NCBI GenBank assembly: GCA_903939735.1
Contig: CAJAIA010000028.1
Span: 1-48,977, forward strand
Source of the DNA: an uncultured Ignavibacteria bacterium
GTDB taxonomy: Bacteria; Bacteroidota; Ignavibacteria; Kapaibacteriales; Kapaibacteriaceae
Length of the DNA: 48,977 bases
Reading direction: 5' to 3'
In this document: in pieces, positions 7,742 through 18,700 of the stretch
Numbering within the stretch: the first letter of the stretch is position 1
Layout: every line of letters starts with the position of its first letter
Notes under the pieces: generated by a model
The model's input: only the letters and a program-made list of their open reading frames with translations
Database searches by the model: none
Told to the model about the DNA's origin: nothing
Made by a program: the position numbers and the translations under genes

Positions 7742-10700
7742 TTAGCGAACGATTGTGAGTGTCTTCGAGAGCACTGTCTCGCCAACAGTCAGCTTGTACA
7801 TGTACGAGCCTGATGCGACATCCATGCCGAGACCGTTACGGCCGTCCCACTCAACAGCATATGTTGAAGTAGCACCAGCGACATTGTTGTCATAGACTGT
7901 GTGAACGAGGTTGCCCACCATGTCGAACACTTCGAGCTTCACCTTTGAGCTAAACGGAACGTTAAAGCTGAAGGTTGTCTTACCGTTCGTTGGGTTCGGG
8001 AAGTTGTCGTCGAGCGATACTGCGTTTGATGAACCGAATTCAACATTCACAACGTTCGAGAACGATTGAGCACCATCTACGTCTACCTGACGGAGGCGAT
8101 ACTCATACTTCGTCGCTGCAGCAACGTTGGCATCGAAGTACTTGTAGTTCGATACTGTAGTTGCATTACCGACACCTGCAACGTAGCCGATCGGCTGCCA
8201 TGGGTTTTCGATCGAGCTTGTGCGATCAACACATGTCAGTGATGTAGCTGTTGCGAGGTTCGTTACTTCCTTGACGGAACGACGCTCTACATGGAAGCCA
8301 GCATTGTTCTTCTCTGTTGCTGTTTCCCAGAAGATGTCGACACCCTTTGCGCGAGCCTTTGCATCCAAGTATGTGAGTTCCACTGGAACACCACAGTCGA
8401 CGAATACAGGAGGGCTTGCGAATGAGCGGTTACCGAAGTATGGACGAAGCATCGGGATCCATGAACCACGTGTGAACGTAGCATAGCCAAGGCTTGTACC
8501 CATAGCGTCGAGGTGTGGATAGCCAGGGTTACCGATTGTCGGTGTGAATGGCACCCAGTCACCGCTAAAGCGTGTGAGTTCGTATGCGAAACGGTTGTCA
8601 TTGAGAAGAGCACCGCTACGCTGACGAACGCGGAAGTTCTTGTCGACAAGAAGTGTACGGTTACCGATACCGAAGACAGGAACGTCAGAGTAGAGCGTTG
8701 TCACCATACCCATGCGTGACTCCGATGCACCGAGTTCGTAACCTTCTGTACCCATCTGAGCAACCGATGCCCAGTATTCGCCTGGAGGAATAACAACCGG
8801 AGCAGCGAGGAGGTAGGTTACATACTTACCGAACTGAGGCTCAGTGAATGCACCTGTCTCATCTTCACCACGACGACGGAGGATTGTCGAGTTCGCGATA
8901 CGATCATCACCAGGCAAACCGCCTTGGTCACGATAGAGCGAGAACGAGATATTCAACACGTCTTGGTTGAGTTCTGCCCAGTATGCTTGGTAACCAATCA
9001 CTGTGTCTTGTGAATACAGCGAGAAGCGCATAGCGATCTGACCCGAGGCATTACCAGCGTCGGCACCGAACATGTCGTTCGCTCCAACACCTGCTGGGAA
9101 TGTACCCCATGTGCTGCCAGCCGTGTACTGAGAATTTGGACCAACGAGTGGTGACTGCCAGCCTGAACCTGCTGCACCTGATGATGCACCACGGTGGTTC
9201 AGACCCTTACCTGAGATACCAGAGAACTGAAGCTTCGGTACATCGTTCGTTGTATTTGTTGGGTTGTTCTCATACGAGAACGACGGACCAAATGTCATAC
9301 GGAACGTTGTGAACGTTGAATCGTTCAGAGTATCAAGGTCATTTCCTGGGAAGAAGATGCGACCAGTGATCTTGTACAGACCTGGTGTTGTCGTGCGGAA
9401 GTTCGCATCTGGGAATGGGAGCAATACTTCACGGTTACCAGCAAGAGTTGGAACTGTGATTGTACGGCAGTAGATCTGTTGGAATTCGTTACCGTCAGGC
9501 TTGATCTGGAGACGAACCGAGAACGCCGGAGCAGCAATGTTTGTGTTGTTCGACAGCTTTACGCGAATCGGAACACGTGTTGCCTGCGATGCCGGAGCCA
9601 TCGTGTATGGCCAGATCAGCTGGATGTTCGAGAACTCAACGTCAGTGACTTCATCTGGATAGAGGATCTTCACGTTGTCGATGAAGAAGTTATCCTCGTC
9701 ATCAGCTGGGTTTGGAGGTGTCGAGTTGTTCAAGCAACGAGCACGGAGACGGAAACGGAAGTTACGAGCACCTTCGTTGACCCAGCGAAGAACTGTGTCT
9801 GGGATTGGGATCGTGACCTTGAAGTATTCGAAGTCCTTACCGTCGTCGAAGAGATCTTCACGGAAACCACCAAGTGGCGGTGTCGCATTCGCCTCCATTT
9901 GCATGTTATAGTCGTTCAAGTCGTAACCACGAGCCATACCACCACCACCCCACATACGGAACGGCTGGAGGTAACGCGTGCCACGGTTTTGAACGTCCAT
10001 CACCCATTGCTGGATGTTTGTGATACCGTTGAGCTGGTCGACAGATGGACGTGCAAATTCAACCCACAATTCGTCTGGGTTACGGTATCCTGGTGTGAAT
10101 CCGTTGACAGCAAGCATGTTCACACGGTGCTCTGGACCGATCAGACGGTTGTCTGAGAAGCCACGACCAATGTTTGTGAGCTTACCTGTACGCTGATACG
10201 AGATCGAGAGTACAGCGCGCTTGCGACGTGACAGATTGATTGGGAACGAACGGAGTTCGTCACCACCATACTGACCGAACGCAGGAATATCACCGTTCGA
10301 GAGGTTCACGCGGTTGATACGGATCACCGGTGACTTCAGACGGAAGATGTCAGAGTTCTTTGCAGCATACTCACCACGTGGAGGCGGTGGGTTGTTTGTC
10401 ACTTCATCACCGTCAACAACGTCTGTTTCAATGTTTACCCACTTGAGAACCGATGGCATTGCTGCACCGCCTACAAGGTGGAATTCATTCACATCGTCGT
10501 TGAAGTCTGTAAGGCGGCGCATCACGAAGACGCGGATCGATGTCGTATCGTCAAACGGCCATTGGTCGCCAATCGGCTGATTGAGCGAGTCCTTTGGTTC
10601 GGCGATAACAGTCGTCAACAAGCGACCGATCTGGTCGTCGATGAACTCGTTTGGTTCGAATGGAGGGAACACAACCTTGACGAACTCGTATGGCAACACG

Positions 10701-12454
10701 AACGTACCAGCTGCCTGGTATGCAAGGTTGTTACCATTGATGTCACAGCGGTAGATACCTGAAAGAGTTGTGTCGCGAAGAGCAGCATCTGTAACAGACT
10801 TCGAAGTGTTGTACACGATCTTGCCAGTAGCCTCATTCACGATGCGGAAACGCACCTTGAAGTTGATACCCTGCGCTGTGTAGTTGACACCTTGTGGGCC
10901 TTGTACATCGTTCGTCAAGTTTTGTACGATAGCAACCGGCTGGATAGCGCCGAGGCGGATATCACCAGCAAGAAGTTCGTAGTTGTTCGCTTGTGCCGTA
11001 GGAACGACAACTGAGAAGGCAAGATTTGCGTTCTGGTTCAGCGCACGGACACGATACGACACGTTGATAACGCGAAGTACGTTCTTGTACTGCTTGAACT
11101 TGATCGCAAGGAAGTCCTTCGGAACTGTGTTGTCATCGTTACGTGCGCTCACTGCACGGATACCACCGTCAGCAGCTGTGTTCACGTTGTGCAGATACTC
11201 TGTTGACTGCTGATACTTTACAGCATTGAAGTCAAGGATTGTGCTTGCAGGCATAGCAACAGGGAAACCGCTCCAGTTGAGGCGGCGGGCTGGACCTGTT
11301 ACACCAACTGTTGAGTTACAGCGCATCCAGACAGTTGCTGGGTGCGGCTGCAGAGCGGCACGTGGTGCGATACCGAAGAAACGCTCGTACTGAACAACAA
11401 CAGAGCTGTCGTTACGGTTGAGTGACACCTGGAGCGAGAAGCGATAGTGCTCACCAATACCAGGGCGGTTGTTTGCTGCAAAGTTGACGTTGTGCGTTAC
11501 GCCGCCAACAACAGCTGTCTTTGCGCCGATTGGCGTGAGGTTGACATAGTAGATCACAAGGCGGTCATTTGACGGCGAACGCTTGTAATACACCTTCGAG
11601 AAATCATCAACAGCACTGTTTTCAGTGTTGTATACCGATACCTGGAGGTCATCCCATGCTGGAGCAATCACTTGTGGAAGACGTCCACCAAACAGCGATG
11701 AGATATTCTCGAGACGCATGTTTGCGCCAGAGCGAATACCGCCAGTTGCGTTGGTAGGCGCGCCGCCTGTGGCCATGTCGTAACCCCAGTTGTCAAGAGT
11801 GACATCTGATGTTCCGTCGCCTGAGCGACCACGCGTATCGTCAGAGGCTGGGTCGTATGTCGAGAAGACGCCTGGCGTTACTTCGAGACGGGTACGTGTC
11901 GTCGGGAAACCAAAGTTGTCGTACTCGTAGAAGTAACGACGATTGGTCAGAAGGATCAGACCGTTCGTCGAGACGTAGAACGAATCCTGACGTACGCCGT
12001 TGAAGTAGAACGGGAAGCCGATCGAGATTGGACCTGCGATGGCGTTGTCCGTCGAATCGTTCCCAGTACCTGCTGGGTTACGGAAGAAAGCCCAGCCACC
12101 ATAGGTGTTCTGCGCTGGATCCGTCCAGTATGATGCCGCGAATTGCTTTGGACCAGAGACGATGCGACGCCAGGTTCCTGGCTCTGTCAATGTGTCCACA
12201 AAGAGTGTCGGATCTGGACGCCAGAAATCTGGCGCTTCGTCATCCGAATCAACAAAATAGTACCCCGTGGAGATCTGTGGGGACAGTCGCGAATTGGCTC
12301 CCGTTTCGATAAACGGACGCGGGTAGGAGGACACAGGTGCCCGGCTACCACTCTTTCGCAACACATCCTCACCATCTTTCCCGTCTCCGGCGTAGGCAAG
12401 CGTGCTGCCGACCATAGCCGTCATGAGAGCAAGAAGTAGGAGTCTGCGGCTCAT
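7742..12454 (-). CDS. Very large exported protein with a type IX secretion C-terminal sorting domain
   Basis: This 1570-residue protein opens with a signal peptide (MSRRLLLLALMTAMVGS, cleavage near TLAYAG). Its last ~85 residues are a type IX secretion sorting domain of the Por type: FPNPTNGKTTFSFNV, then a VFDMVGNLV strand, a WDGRNGLG turn and the terminal sorting strand (residues 1555-1570). Just before it lies a fibronectin-like segment (VDIFWETATEKNNAGFHVERR region), common in these proteins. The ~1400 residues between are beta-rich, with many Asn, Thr and Arg and no catalytic motif I recognise; segments resemble jelly-roll surface domains. The protein is probably secreted or anchored at the cell surface. 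The frame is open upstream to 12532, but AGAGGT seven bases before the ATG at 12454 and the signal peptide fix the start. A strong hairpin follows the stop. Confidence 0.88.
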   Translation of the reverse strand: MSRRLLLLALMTAMVGSTLAYAGDGKDGEDVLRKSGSRAPVSSYPRPFIETGANSRLSPQISTGYYFVDSDDEAPDFWRPDPTLFVDTLTEPGTWRRIVSGPKQFAASYWTDPAQNTYGGWAFFRNPAGTGNDSTDNAIAGPISIGFPFYFNGVRQDSFYVSTNGLILLTNRRYFYEYDNFGFPTTRTRLEVTPGVFSTYDPASDDTRGRSGDGTSDVTLDNWGYDMATGGAPTNATGGIRSGANMRLENISSLFGGRLPQVIAPAWDDLQVSVYNTENSAVDDFSKVYYKRSPSNDRLVIYYVNLTPIGAKTAVVGGVTHNVNFAANNRPGIGEHYRFSLQVSLNRNDSSVVVQYERFFGIAPRAALQPHPATVWMRCNSTVGVTGPARRLNWSGFPVAMPASTILDFNAVKYQQSTEYLHNVNTAADGGIRAVSARNDDNTVPKDFLAIKFKQYKNVLRVINVSYRVRALNQNANLAFSVVVPTAQANNYELLAGDIRLGAIQPVAIVQNLTNDVQGPQGVNYTAQGINFKVRFRIVNEATGKIVYNTSKSVTDAALRDTTLSGIYRCDINGNNLAYQAAGTFVLPYEFVKVVFPPFEPNEFIDDQIGRLLTTVIAEPKDSLNQPIGDQWPFDDTTSIRVFVMRRLTDFNDDVNEFHLVGGAAMPSVLKWVNIETDVVDGDEVTNNPPPPRGEYAAKNSDIFRLKSPVIRINRVNLSNGDIPAFGQYGGDELRSFPINLSRRKRAVLSISYQRTGKLTNIGRGFSDNRLIGPEHRVNMLAVNGFTPGYRNPDELWVEFARPSVDQLNGITNIQQWVMDVQNRGTRYLQPFRMWGGGGMARGYDLNDYNMQMEANATPPLGGFREDLFDDGKDFEYFKVTIPIPDTVLRWVNEGARNFRFRLRARCLNNSTPPNPADDEDNFFIDNVKILYPDEVTDVEFSNIQLIWPYTMAPASQATRVPIRVKLSNNTNIAAPAFSVRLQIKPDGNEFQQIYCRTITVPTLAGNREVLLPFPDANFRTTTPGLYKITGRIFFPGNDLDTLNDSTFTTFRMTFGPSFSYENNPTNTTNDVPKLQFSGISGKGLNHRGASSGAAGSGWQSPLVGPNSQYTAGSTWGTFPAGVGANDMFGADAGNASGQIAMRFSLYSQDTVIGYQAYWAELNQDVLNISFSLYRDQGGLPGDDRIANSTILRRRGEDETGAFTEPQFGKYVTYLLAAPVVIPPGEYWASVAQMGTEGYELGASESRMGMVTTLYSDVPVFGIGNRTLLVDKNFRVRQRSGALLNDNRFAYELTRFSGDWVPFTPTIGNPGYPHLDAMGTSLGYATFTRGSWIPMLRPYFGNRSFASPPVFVDCGVPVELTYLDAKARAKGVDIFWETATEKNNAGFHVERRSVKEVTNLATATSLTCVDRTSSIENPWQPIGYVAGVGNATTVSNYKYFDANVAAATKYEYRLRQVDVDGAQSFSNVVNVEFGSSNAVSLDDNFPNPTNGKTTFSFNVPFSSKVKLEVFDMVGNLVHTVYDNNVAGATSTYAVEWDGRNGLGMDVASGSYMYKLTVGETVLSKTLTIVR

Positions 12455-12485
12455 GCAAACCTCTGTTAAACAGTGAACAAGTACA

Positions 12486-12493
12486 GAAAAGTA
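12486..12493 (-). promoter_or_regulatory. Possible -7 box for the large secreted-protein gene
   Basis: The minus strand reads TACTTTTC, one mismatch from the Bacteroidota consensus TAnnTTTG. It would give a leader of about 25-30 bases that contains the AGAGGT ribosome site. A TTG lies 24 bases further upstream, a slightly long spacer. The rest of 12494-12700 is AT-rich and non-coding: it holds a TTGACA at 12582-12587 without a convincing partner box, and I see no gene there. Confidence 0.3.
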
Positions 12494-12700
12494 AAATTCG
12501 ATCAGTTTCCCAGTGAACAAGGCATAACACACCCCACGCGGTGCAGGGAGCGTCCGATAAAATTGTGATTTCGATCCGAATTGTCAAACATTTTCTTCAC
12601 ACACCCACAATAATTGTCGGATTTCCTTCACAGATCGGTCCCGAGGTATCAACTTACCCCCGCTGAAAAAGTTACTCGAAATGCCATAAGTCCTCATTTT

Positions 12701-13297
12701 TCAGCGGTTTTGCTCGAAAAAAGCCCTGCCGGCTAGTTCGGCGCAGAACTTATCAACAGCCCGGGGGTAGAGGCTGTGTTCCAGAGCCTTTACGCGCTCT
12801 TGAAGTTCTACGTCTGACTCCCCGGTACGAATGTCGAGCTGGTCCTGTGCAACAATGCGACCATCATCATACTCCTCTGTCACCACATGAACCGTTGCAC
12901 CGGTTACACTATCGCCGGCTGCGAGAACTGCGCGGTGCACGTGGATGCCATACATTCCCTTTCCACCGTGCAGTGGCAACAGGGATGGGTGAATGTTCAA
13001 CACATGTCCATGCATCACCTGAACAATGCTCATTGGCAGGTGTCGCATGAGTCCGGCAAGCAACAGAACGTCAATCCGATGCTGAAGAAGAGCCTCGAGC
13101 ACGCCTTGCTCAAAGGTCTCAGAGTATTCAAGCACACAAGCCGGTACGTCGAACTCCTCGGCAACACCCATAATGCCTGCAGATGCCTTTGTGCTGATCA
13201 CAAGACATACCTGGTACGTGGACGCAGAATCGCGGGCGTGCGAACAGAGTGCCCGTGCATTCGTTCCCGAACCAGAGCCGATGATTGCGATACGCAT
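12701..13297 (-). CDS. purN: Phosphoribosylglycinamide formyltransferase
   Basis: PurN transfers a formyl group from 10-formyltetrahydrofolate to glycinamide ribonucleotide, step three of purine synthesis. The 198-residue product has the normal length. It begins with the nucleotide-binding MRIAIIGSGSGTNARAL. The catalytic triad is in place: Asn101 and His103 in NIHPSLLPL, and an Asp at 144/145 in EEYDDG. The chosen ATG at 13297 gives the canonical N-terminus. An ATG seven codons upstream (13318) is also in frame and would overlap the divergent receptor transcript. The gene stands alone between the upstream region of the large secreted-protein gene and the receptor; no clear ribosome site is seen. 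Confidence 0.95.
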   Translation of the reverse strand: MRIAIIGSGSGTNARALCSHARDSASTYQVCLVISTKASAGIMGVAEEFDVPACVLEYSETFEQGVLEALLQHRIDVLLLAGLMRHLPMSIVQVMHGHVLNIHPSLLPLHGGKGMYGIHVHRAVLAAGDSVTGATVHVVTEEYDDGRIVAQDQLDIRTGESDVELQERVKALEHSLYPRAVDKFCAELAGRAFFEQNR

Positions 13298-13420
13298 AGG
13301 TTGTGGCGATAGATGCATGGTGGCAAGCTAGACCTGGGGCAGATGTTCCCAAAGCGGAACTTTTACACAATTAGTTACTGTTGTGCTGCCTTTACTGCAA
13401 TGATCATCCTTGGGAGCTGT

Positions 13421-15778
13421 ATGCCAACGACTGCACTCGTTCGCATTGTTACATTCGCTTTTGCATTCGTCGTCGCGACCACGCTGTATGGTCAGTCCGA
13501 CACGACGGAGCCACAATCCCCAACGGGCATTGTTTCCGGACAGGTCGTGGACATGATTACACAGCAGCCAGTTGCCGGTGCAACTGTTGCTGTGGTGGGA
13601 ACGAAACGGGGCGCTGTAACGAAGAAAGACGGACGCTTTGTGATCACGAAGGTGCCCGCTGGTATCTACGCTGTGAAGACGACGCTCGTTGGTTTTTCAA
13701 CCGACATCTCAAGTGATGTTGTGGTTAGCCCGGGGAAGCCCGCTACGCTTCTGATACGGCTTACAGAAGGCACTGTGCAGCTCACAGAAGCCGTTGTTGT
13801 GTCTGATGCATTCAAGCGTGATGGTGCGGCGATCACGTCAACACAGCTTCTCACAGGCGAGGAAGTCCGCCGCGCCCCCGGTGTCCAAGAAGACGTTATC
13901 CGCGCTGTTGCTCTCTTGCCGGGTGTAGCTGTTGCGGGCGCAGGACGTAACGATCTTGCCGTACGTGGTGGAGCCCCCTTCGAAAATCTCTTTGTTGTCG
14001 ACAACATCGAGGTCCCGAACATCAATCACTTTGGATCGCAGGGTTCATCGGGTGGACCTCTTTCGTTGATCAACATTGCATTTGTGCGTGACGTATCGCT
14101 CTCGACCGGTGGATTTGGTCCGAAGTATGGCGATCGTCTCTCGTCCGTTACGAATTTGTCGCTTCGCGAAGGCAACGATCAACGATTTGCTGGCGAAGTC
14201 AATCTCAGCGCGACAGGCTTCGGTGTGATCGCAGAGGGTCCGATTGGTGAGCATGGATCATACCTCGTATCAGCACGACGAAGCTATCTGGATTTGATCT
14301 TCACATTGGCGGGGTTCGGGTTCATCCCGGAGTACTGGGATTTCTCTGCGAAGGTCGCCTATAATCTCTCACCGAATGACAAACTGACGTTTCTGACGAT
14401 CGGCGCACTCGATCAAATCAAGTTCAACAACGACTCTGCAGACAAACGGTATTCAAACAGCCGCGTTACTGCCCCGTCGCAAGACCAGTACTTCTCTGGT
14501 CTTACATGGCGGAGATTGCTGTCAAACGGCTACTTCAATGTCACACTTGGTAGGACGTTCACTGCGTACAACACCACGCAGCAGGACTCGCTTGAGAATG
14601 TTGTGTTTAACACGACGACGTACGAAGGCGATAACTCCTTGCGCGGAGACTTGGTTCTACTTCCTTCCTCAGATATCGAGATCAATGCAGGCGCAATTGT
14701 TCGCTACGCTAGCAACCTCGCATACGACATCACGCTCCCAGGCTTTGCACGCCTCGATGAACGTGGACGTCCAACACCGCTGCAAGTTGATACGTCGTTC
14801 ACTGCTCTGCGGGCTGGTATCTATGGGCAGCTCGACTGGATGCTTACGGATCGTTTGAAGGTTGTGCTGGGTGGACGTGGCGAATACTATGGCTTCCTTG
14901 CCAACGACAAGCTCGTCGTTGCACCTCGTGCAACAATCAGTTATCTCGTCGCACCAGAAATGACGGTTCGACTCGGTGGCGGACGTTACTATCAAGCCCC
15001 ACAGTTCATTTGGCTGGTTGGCGATGCGTCGAATGCATCAACACTCCGTCCACTGCGCGCCGATCAAGCAGTCCTTGGCTGGGAGTGGATTGCAGCAGAA
15101 GATCTGAAGATTCAGGTCGAAGCATACTACAAGGTCTATGGCTCCTACCCAATCCGCACATTCCGACCACAGGCGGTGATCTCGCCAGCAGGTTTCGATG
15201 ACATCTACAACGACATTCCGTTCGGACTTGAACCACTCTCAACTGCGGGCACTGGTGTTGCGTATGGTCTTGAGTTCTTCGTTCAGAAGAAGCTCAGCAC
15301 AGCTATTCCGATCTACGGTCTCGCTTCGATCTCGCTGAACCGCACAGAGTTTACAGCGGCCGACGGAGTATCTCGACTCGGAGCATTCGACTCACCAATC
15401 ATTGGTTCTATCGCCGTCGGATGGCGTCCTGATGCCGAATGGGAAATCAGTAGCAAACTTCGTCTTTCGCAAGGCCTGCCAACGACGCCATACATCACCA
15501 CACCAGAACGCGCTGCAGAAACAGGATTCCCAATCGGCACCCTGGATTTCGCATACTACAACCAAGGCGATCGTCTCCCGTTCTTCTACGCACTTGATGT
15601 TCGCGTCGATAAACGGTGGTTCTTCTCCGGCTGGCAGCTTATCGCCTACATCGACGTACAGAACGTAACGGGCCGGCGTAACTCGAACGCAATACGGTTC
15701 AATCAGCAGACCTCATCGGTGGAGCTCCAACAAAGTATCGGACTGCTGCCATCGATTGGATTAAACATCCAATTCTAA
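13421..15778 (+). CDS. TonB-dependent outer-membrane receptor with carboxypeptidase-regulatory-like N-terminal domain
   Basis: This 785-residue outer-membrane protein imports an unknown ligand using TonB energy. A signal peptide (MPTTALVRIVTFAFAFVVAT, cleavage near LYGQ) is followed by a CarboxypepD_reg-like domain (~35-115: GIVSGQVVDMITQQPVAGATV). A plug domain follows (~130-235) with APGVQEDVIRAVALLPGV, LAVRGG and NLFVVDNIEVP. The rest is a large beta-barrel ending in the aromatic IQF typical of outer-membrane proteins. This is the usual Bacteroidota layout. GGGAG upstream supports the ATG at 13421; ATGs at 13313 and 13400 are in frame but would spoil the signal peptide. It converges with metH, 16 bases apart, without an obvious terminator. 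No SusD partner or riboswitch indicates the substrate. Confidence 0.92.
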   Translation: MPTTALVRIVTFAFAFVVATTLYGQSDTTEPQSPTGIVSGQVVDMITQQPVAGATVAVVGTKRGAVTKKDGRFVITKVPAGIYAVKTTLVGFSTDISSDVVVSPGKPATLLIRLTEGTVQLTEAVVVSDAFKRDGAAITSTQLLTGEEVRRAPGVQEDVIRAVALLPGVAVAGAGRNDLAVRGGAPFENLFVVDNIEVPNINHFGSQGSSGGPLSLINIAFVRDVSLSTGGFGPKYGDRLSSVTNLSLREGNDQRFAGEVNLSATGFGVIAEGPIGEHGSYLVSARRSYLDLIFTLAGFGFIPEYWDFSAKVAYNLSPNDKLTFLTIGALDQIKFNNDSADKRYSNSRVTAPSQDQYFSGLTWRRLLSNGYFNVTLGRTFTAYNTTQQDSLENVVFNTTTYEGDNSLRGDLVLLPSSDIEINAGAIVRYASNLAYDITLPGFARLDERGRPTPLQVDTSFTALRAGIYGQLDWMLTDRLKVVLGGRGEYYGFLANDKLVVAPRATISYLVAPEMTVRLGGGRYYQAPQFIWLVGDASNASTLRPLRADQAVLGWEWIAAEDLKIQVEAYYKVYGSYPIRTFRPQAVISPAGFDDIYNDIPFGLEPLSTAGTGVAYGLEFFVQKKLSTAIPIYGLASISLNRTEFTAADGVSRLGAFDSPIIGSIAVGWRPDAEWEISSKLRLSQGLPTTPYITTPERAAETGFPIGTLDFAYYNQGDRLPFFYALDVRVDKRWFFSGWQLIAYIDVQNVTGRRNSNAIRFNQQTSSVELQQSIGLLPSIGLNIQF

Positions 15779-15794
15779 ACCGCTCGCCACATCG

Positions 15795-18700
15795 TTACAT
15801 GGACAGATTTGGAGCAAGCCAGCGCTCTGCAACATCTCGTGTCCATTCCTTCCGCTTGGCATAATCATCGAGTTGGTCCGACGTGATTTTGTTCACAGCG
15901 AAATACGTCGCTTGCGGGTGGGCAAAGTACCAACCGCTTACACTTGATGCGGGCGACATCGCGTACGATTCGGTAAGCGATACACCAACAGCATTCTCTG
16001 CATCAAGCAAAGCAAACAGCTTCTCTTTCTCTGTGTGGTCAGGACATGCCGGATAGCCTGGAGCTGGACGGATACCTTGGTACGATTCCTCGATGAGCTG
16101 GTCGCTTGTAAGTTGTTCGTTCGTTGCATAGCCCCACAGCTCGGTGCGCACACGCTTGTGCAACCACTCAGCACAGGCCTCCGCGAGACGATCTGCAATA
16201 GCCTTGACCATGATCGACGAGTAGTCGTCATGCATGGCTTCGTACTCAGCACATAACGCATCAACGCCGATGCCCGTATTCACAACGAAGGCACCGATGT
16301 GATCGCTTGCTCCAGGTGGTAGCTCTTCACGCGACGCAATGAAATCCGCCAACGATAACTGCGGCAGTGTTGGCGCTTTGACAGACTGTTGACGTAGGAA
16401 ATTCAAGACGACGCCATTGTCGAGAACAACATCATCGCCCCGACGATGCGCCGGGAACAATCCGCACACAGCACGAGCTGTTATCAGACGTTCGGCGACA
16501 ATGCGATCAAGCAGAACGTCGGCATCATGCTTCAGTTTGGTCGCCTCCACGCCAACGACTGGGTCTGTAAGAATTGCAGGATAACGTCCGCGCAACTCCC
16601 ACGAGAGGAAGAACGGCGTCCAATCGATAAACGCACGTAACTCATCGAGTGGAACATCATCAAAGCTGATGACACCACTGTGCGCTGGTGCAGGGGCTAC
16701 GGCTGCGACATCAAGCCGCAACGCTTTAGCACGAGCGGCATCAATCGTGAGGTAATTCTTTGCGTCACTCCGCGATGCGTAGTCGCTTCGAACACGGTCG
16801 TATTCGGTTCGCGTTGTAGCAACGAATTCATCGCGCTGATCTTCGCTTAGCAGCGTACCTACAACTGGTACGGCACGTGATGCATCTAACACATGGACAA
16901 CTGGGAATGACGCATTGGGCGCAATCTTCACAGCGGTATGTGTTTTACTTGTCGTCGCTCCGCCAATCAAGAGTGGAGTCGTGATGTGTCGTCGCTCCAT
17001 CTCCTTCACAACATGCACCATCTCATCGAGAGAGGGCGTGATGAGTCCGGAAAGACCGATTACATCTGCACCGACCTCAAGCGCTGTGTCGAGGATCTTA
17101 TCTGCTGGAACCATCACGCCGAGATCGATCACCCGGAAATTGTTGCAGCCAAGGACAACACCAACAATGTTCTTTCCAATGTCGTGTACGTCCCCCTTCA
17201 CTGTGGCGAGAAGGACGGTACCGGCATTCTCGTGCACTGCTCCAGTGCGGCGCTTTTCTTCCTCCATATACGGAGTGAGAATCGCGACAGCCTTCTTCAT
17301 CACACGAGCGCTCTTGACGACCTGCGGTAGGAACATCTTGCCGGCACCAAACAGGTCGCCAACATGATTCATCCCGTCCATCAACGGTCCTTCGATAATC
17401 GACAGCGGTGATGGATACGTCACTCGCGCTTCGTCAACATCTGCATCGATGAATTCGGTGATCCCCTTCACGAGGGCATGCTTCAGACGATCAGCAACTG
17501 GAGCTGATCGCCATTGCTCGTCTTGTCCGGCAACCTGCTCGGTAGCCTTCACAGTTTCAGCAAAGGTCAGCATCCGTTCCGTTGCATCGGAGCGTCGATT
17601 CAGCAACACGTCTTCAACGTGCTCGAGCAAATCCTGTGGGATCTGATCATACACATCGACCTGTCCAGCATTGACAATACCCATGTCCATACCGGCGACA
17701 ATCGCATGATAGAGGAATGCTGTGTGCATTGCTCGACGCACTGGCTCGTTGCCGCGGAATGAGAACGAGATATTGCTCACACCGCCACTGACACGTGCGT
17801 GAGGAAGATGCTGCTTGATCCATGCTGTAGCTCGAATAAAGTCTACAGCATATCCATTGTGCTCTTCAATACCGGTTGCAACAGTGAGGATGTTGGGATC
17901 GAAAATGATGTCGTAAGCAGGGAATCCTACGCGATCGACCAGAATGCGATACGCGCGTTCGCATATCTCAATGCGACGTTCATACGAATCAGCTTGTCCC
18001 GTTTCATCGAACGCCATCACAATGACCGCTGCACCATAGTCACGACAAAGCTGTGCACGACGCACAAACTCATCCTCTCCGTCCTTGAGAGAGATCGAGT
18101 TCACGATTCCTTTACCCTGCAGGCAGCGAAGTCCCGCTTCGATGACCGACCATTTCGATGAGTCGACCATCACCGGAACCCGCGCGATATCGGGCTCTGC
18201 CGCTATCAGATTCAGGAAGGTCTGCATGGCCTGTTCGGAGTCGAGCAAACCTTCATCCATGTTGACATCGATGATCTGTGCCCCGTTATCAACTTGTTGT
18301 CGAGCAACATCGCATGCTTGTTCGTAGGCACTTGAGAGAATGAGCTTTGCGAACGCTCGCGAACCAGTCACATTCGTGCGCTCACCTACGTTAACGAAGT
18401 TCGTTTCAGGTCGAAGCTCGATCATTTCTAGACCGCTGAGCCGCATCGTGCGTGGTCGCTGTGACGGAACACGCGGAGCGATCTCCGCCACGGCATCTGC
18501 CATCGCACGAATGTGGTCTGGTGTAGTGCCGCAGCATCCGCCCAGGATATTCAAGAAACCTGCGTTTGCGTAGTCGCGAGCCTGCTCAGCCATGTACTCT
18601 GGCGACTCATCGTAGCCACCCATCGCGTTTGGCAGACCTGCGTTGGGATAGAGCGAAACAAATGACGATGCAACGCCTGACAGCTCTTCAATAAATGGAC

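Noticed and set aside
9479-10156. A 225-codon plus-strand open frame inside the large secreted-protein gene
   Set aside because: It is fully antisense to a strongly supported gene, rich in Val, Thr and Glu as expected of a shadow frame, and has no family features.
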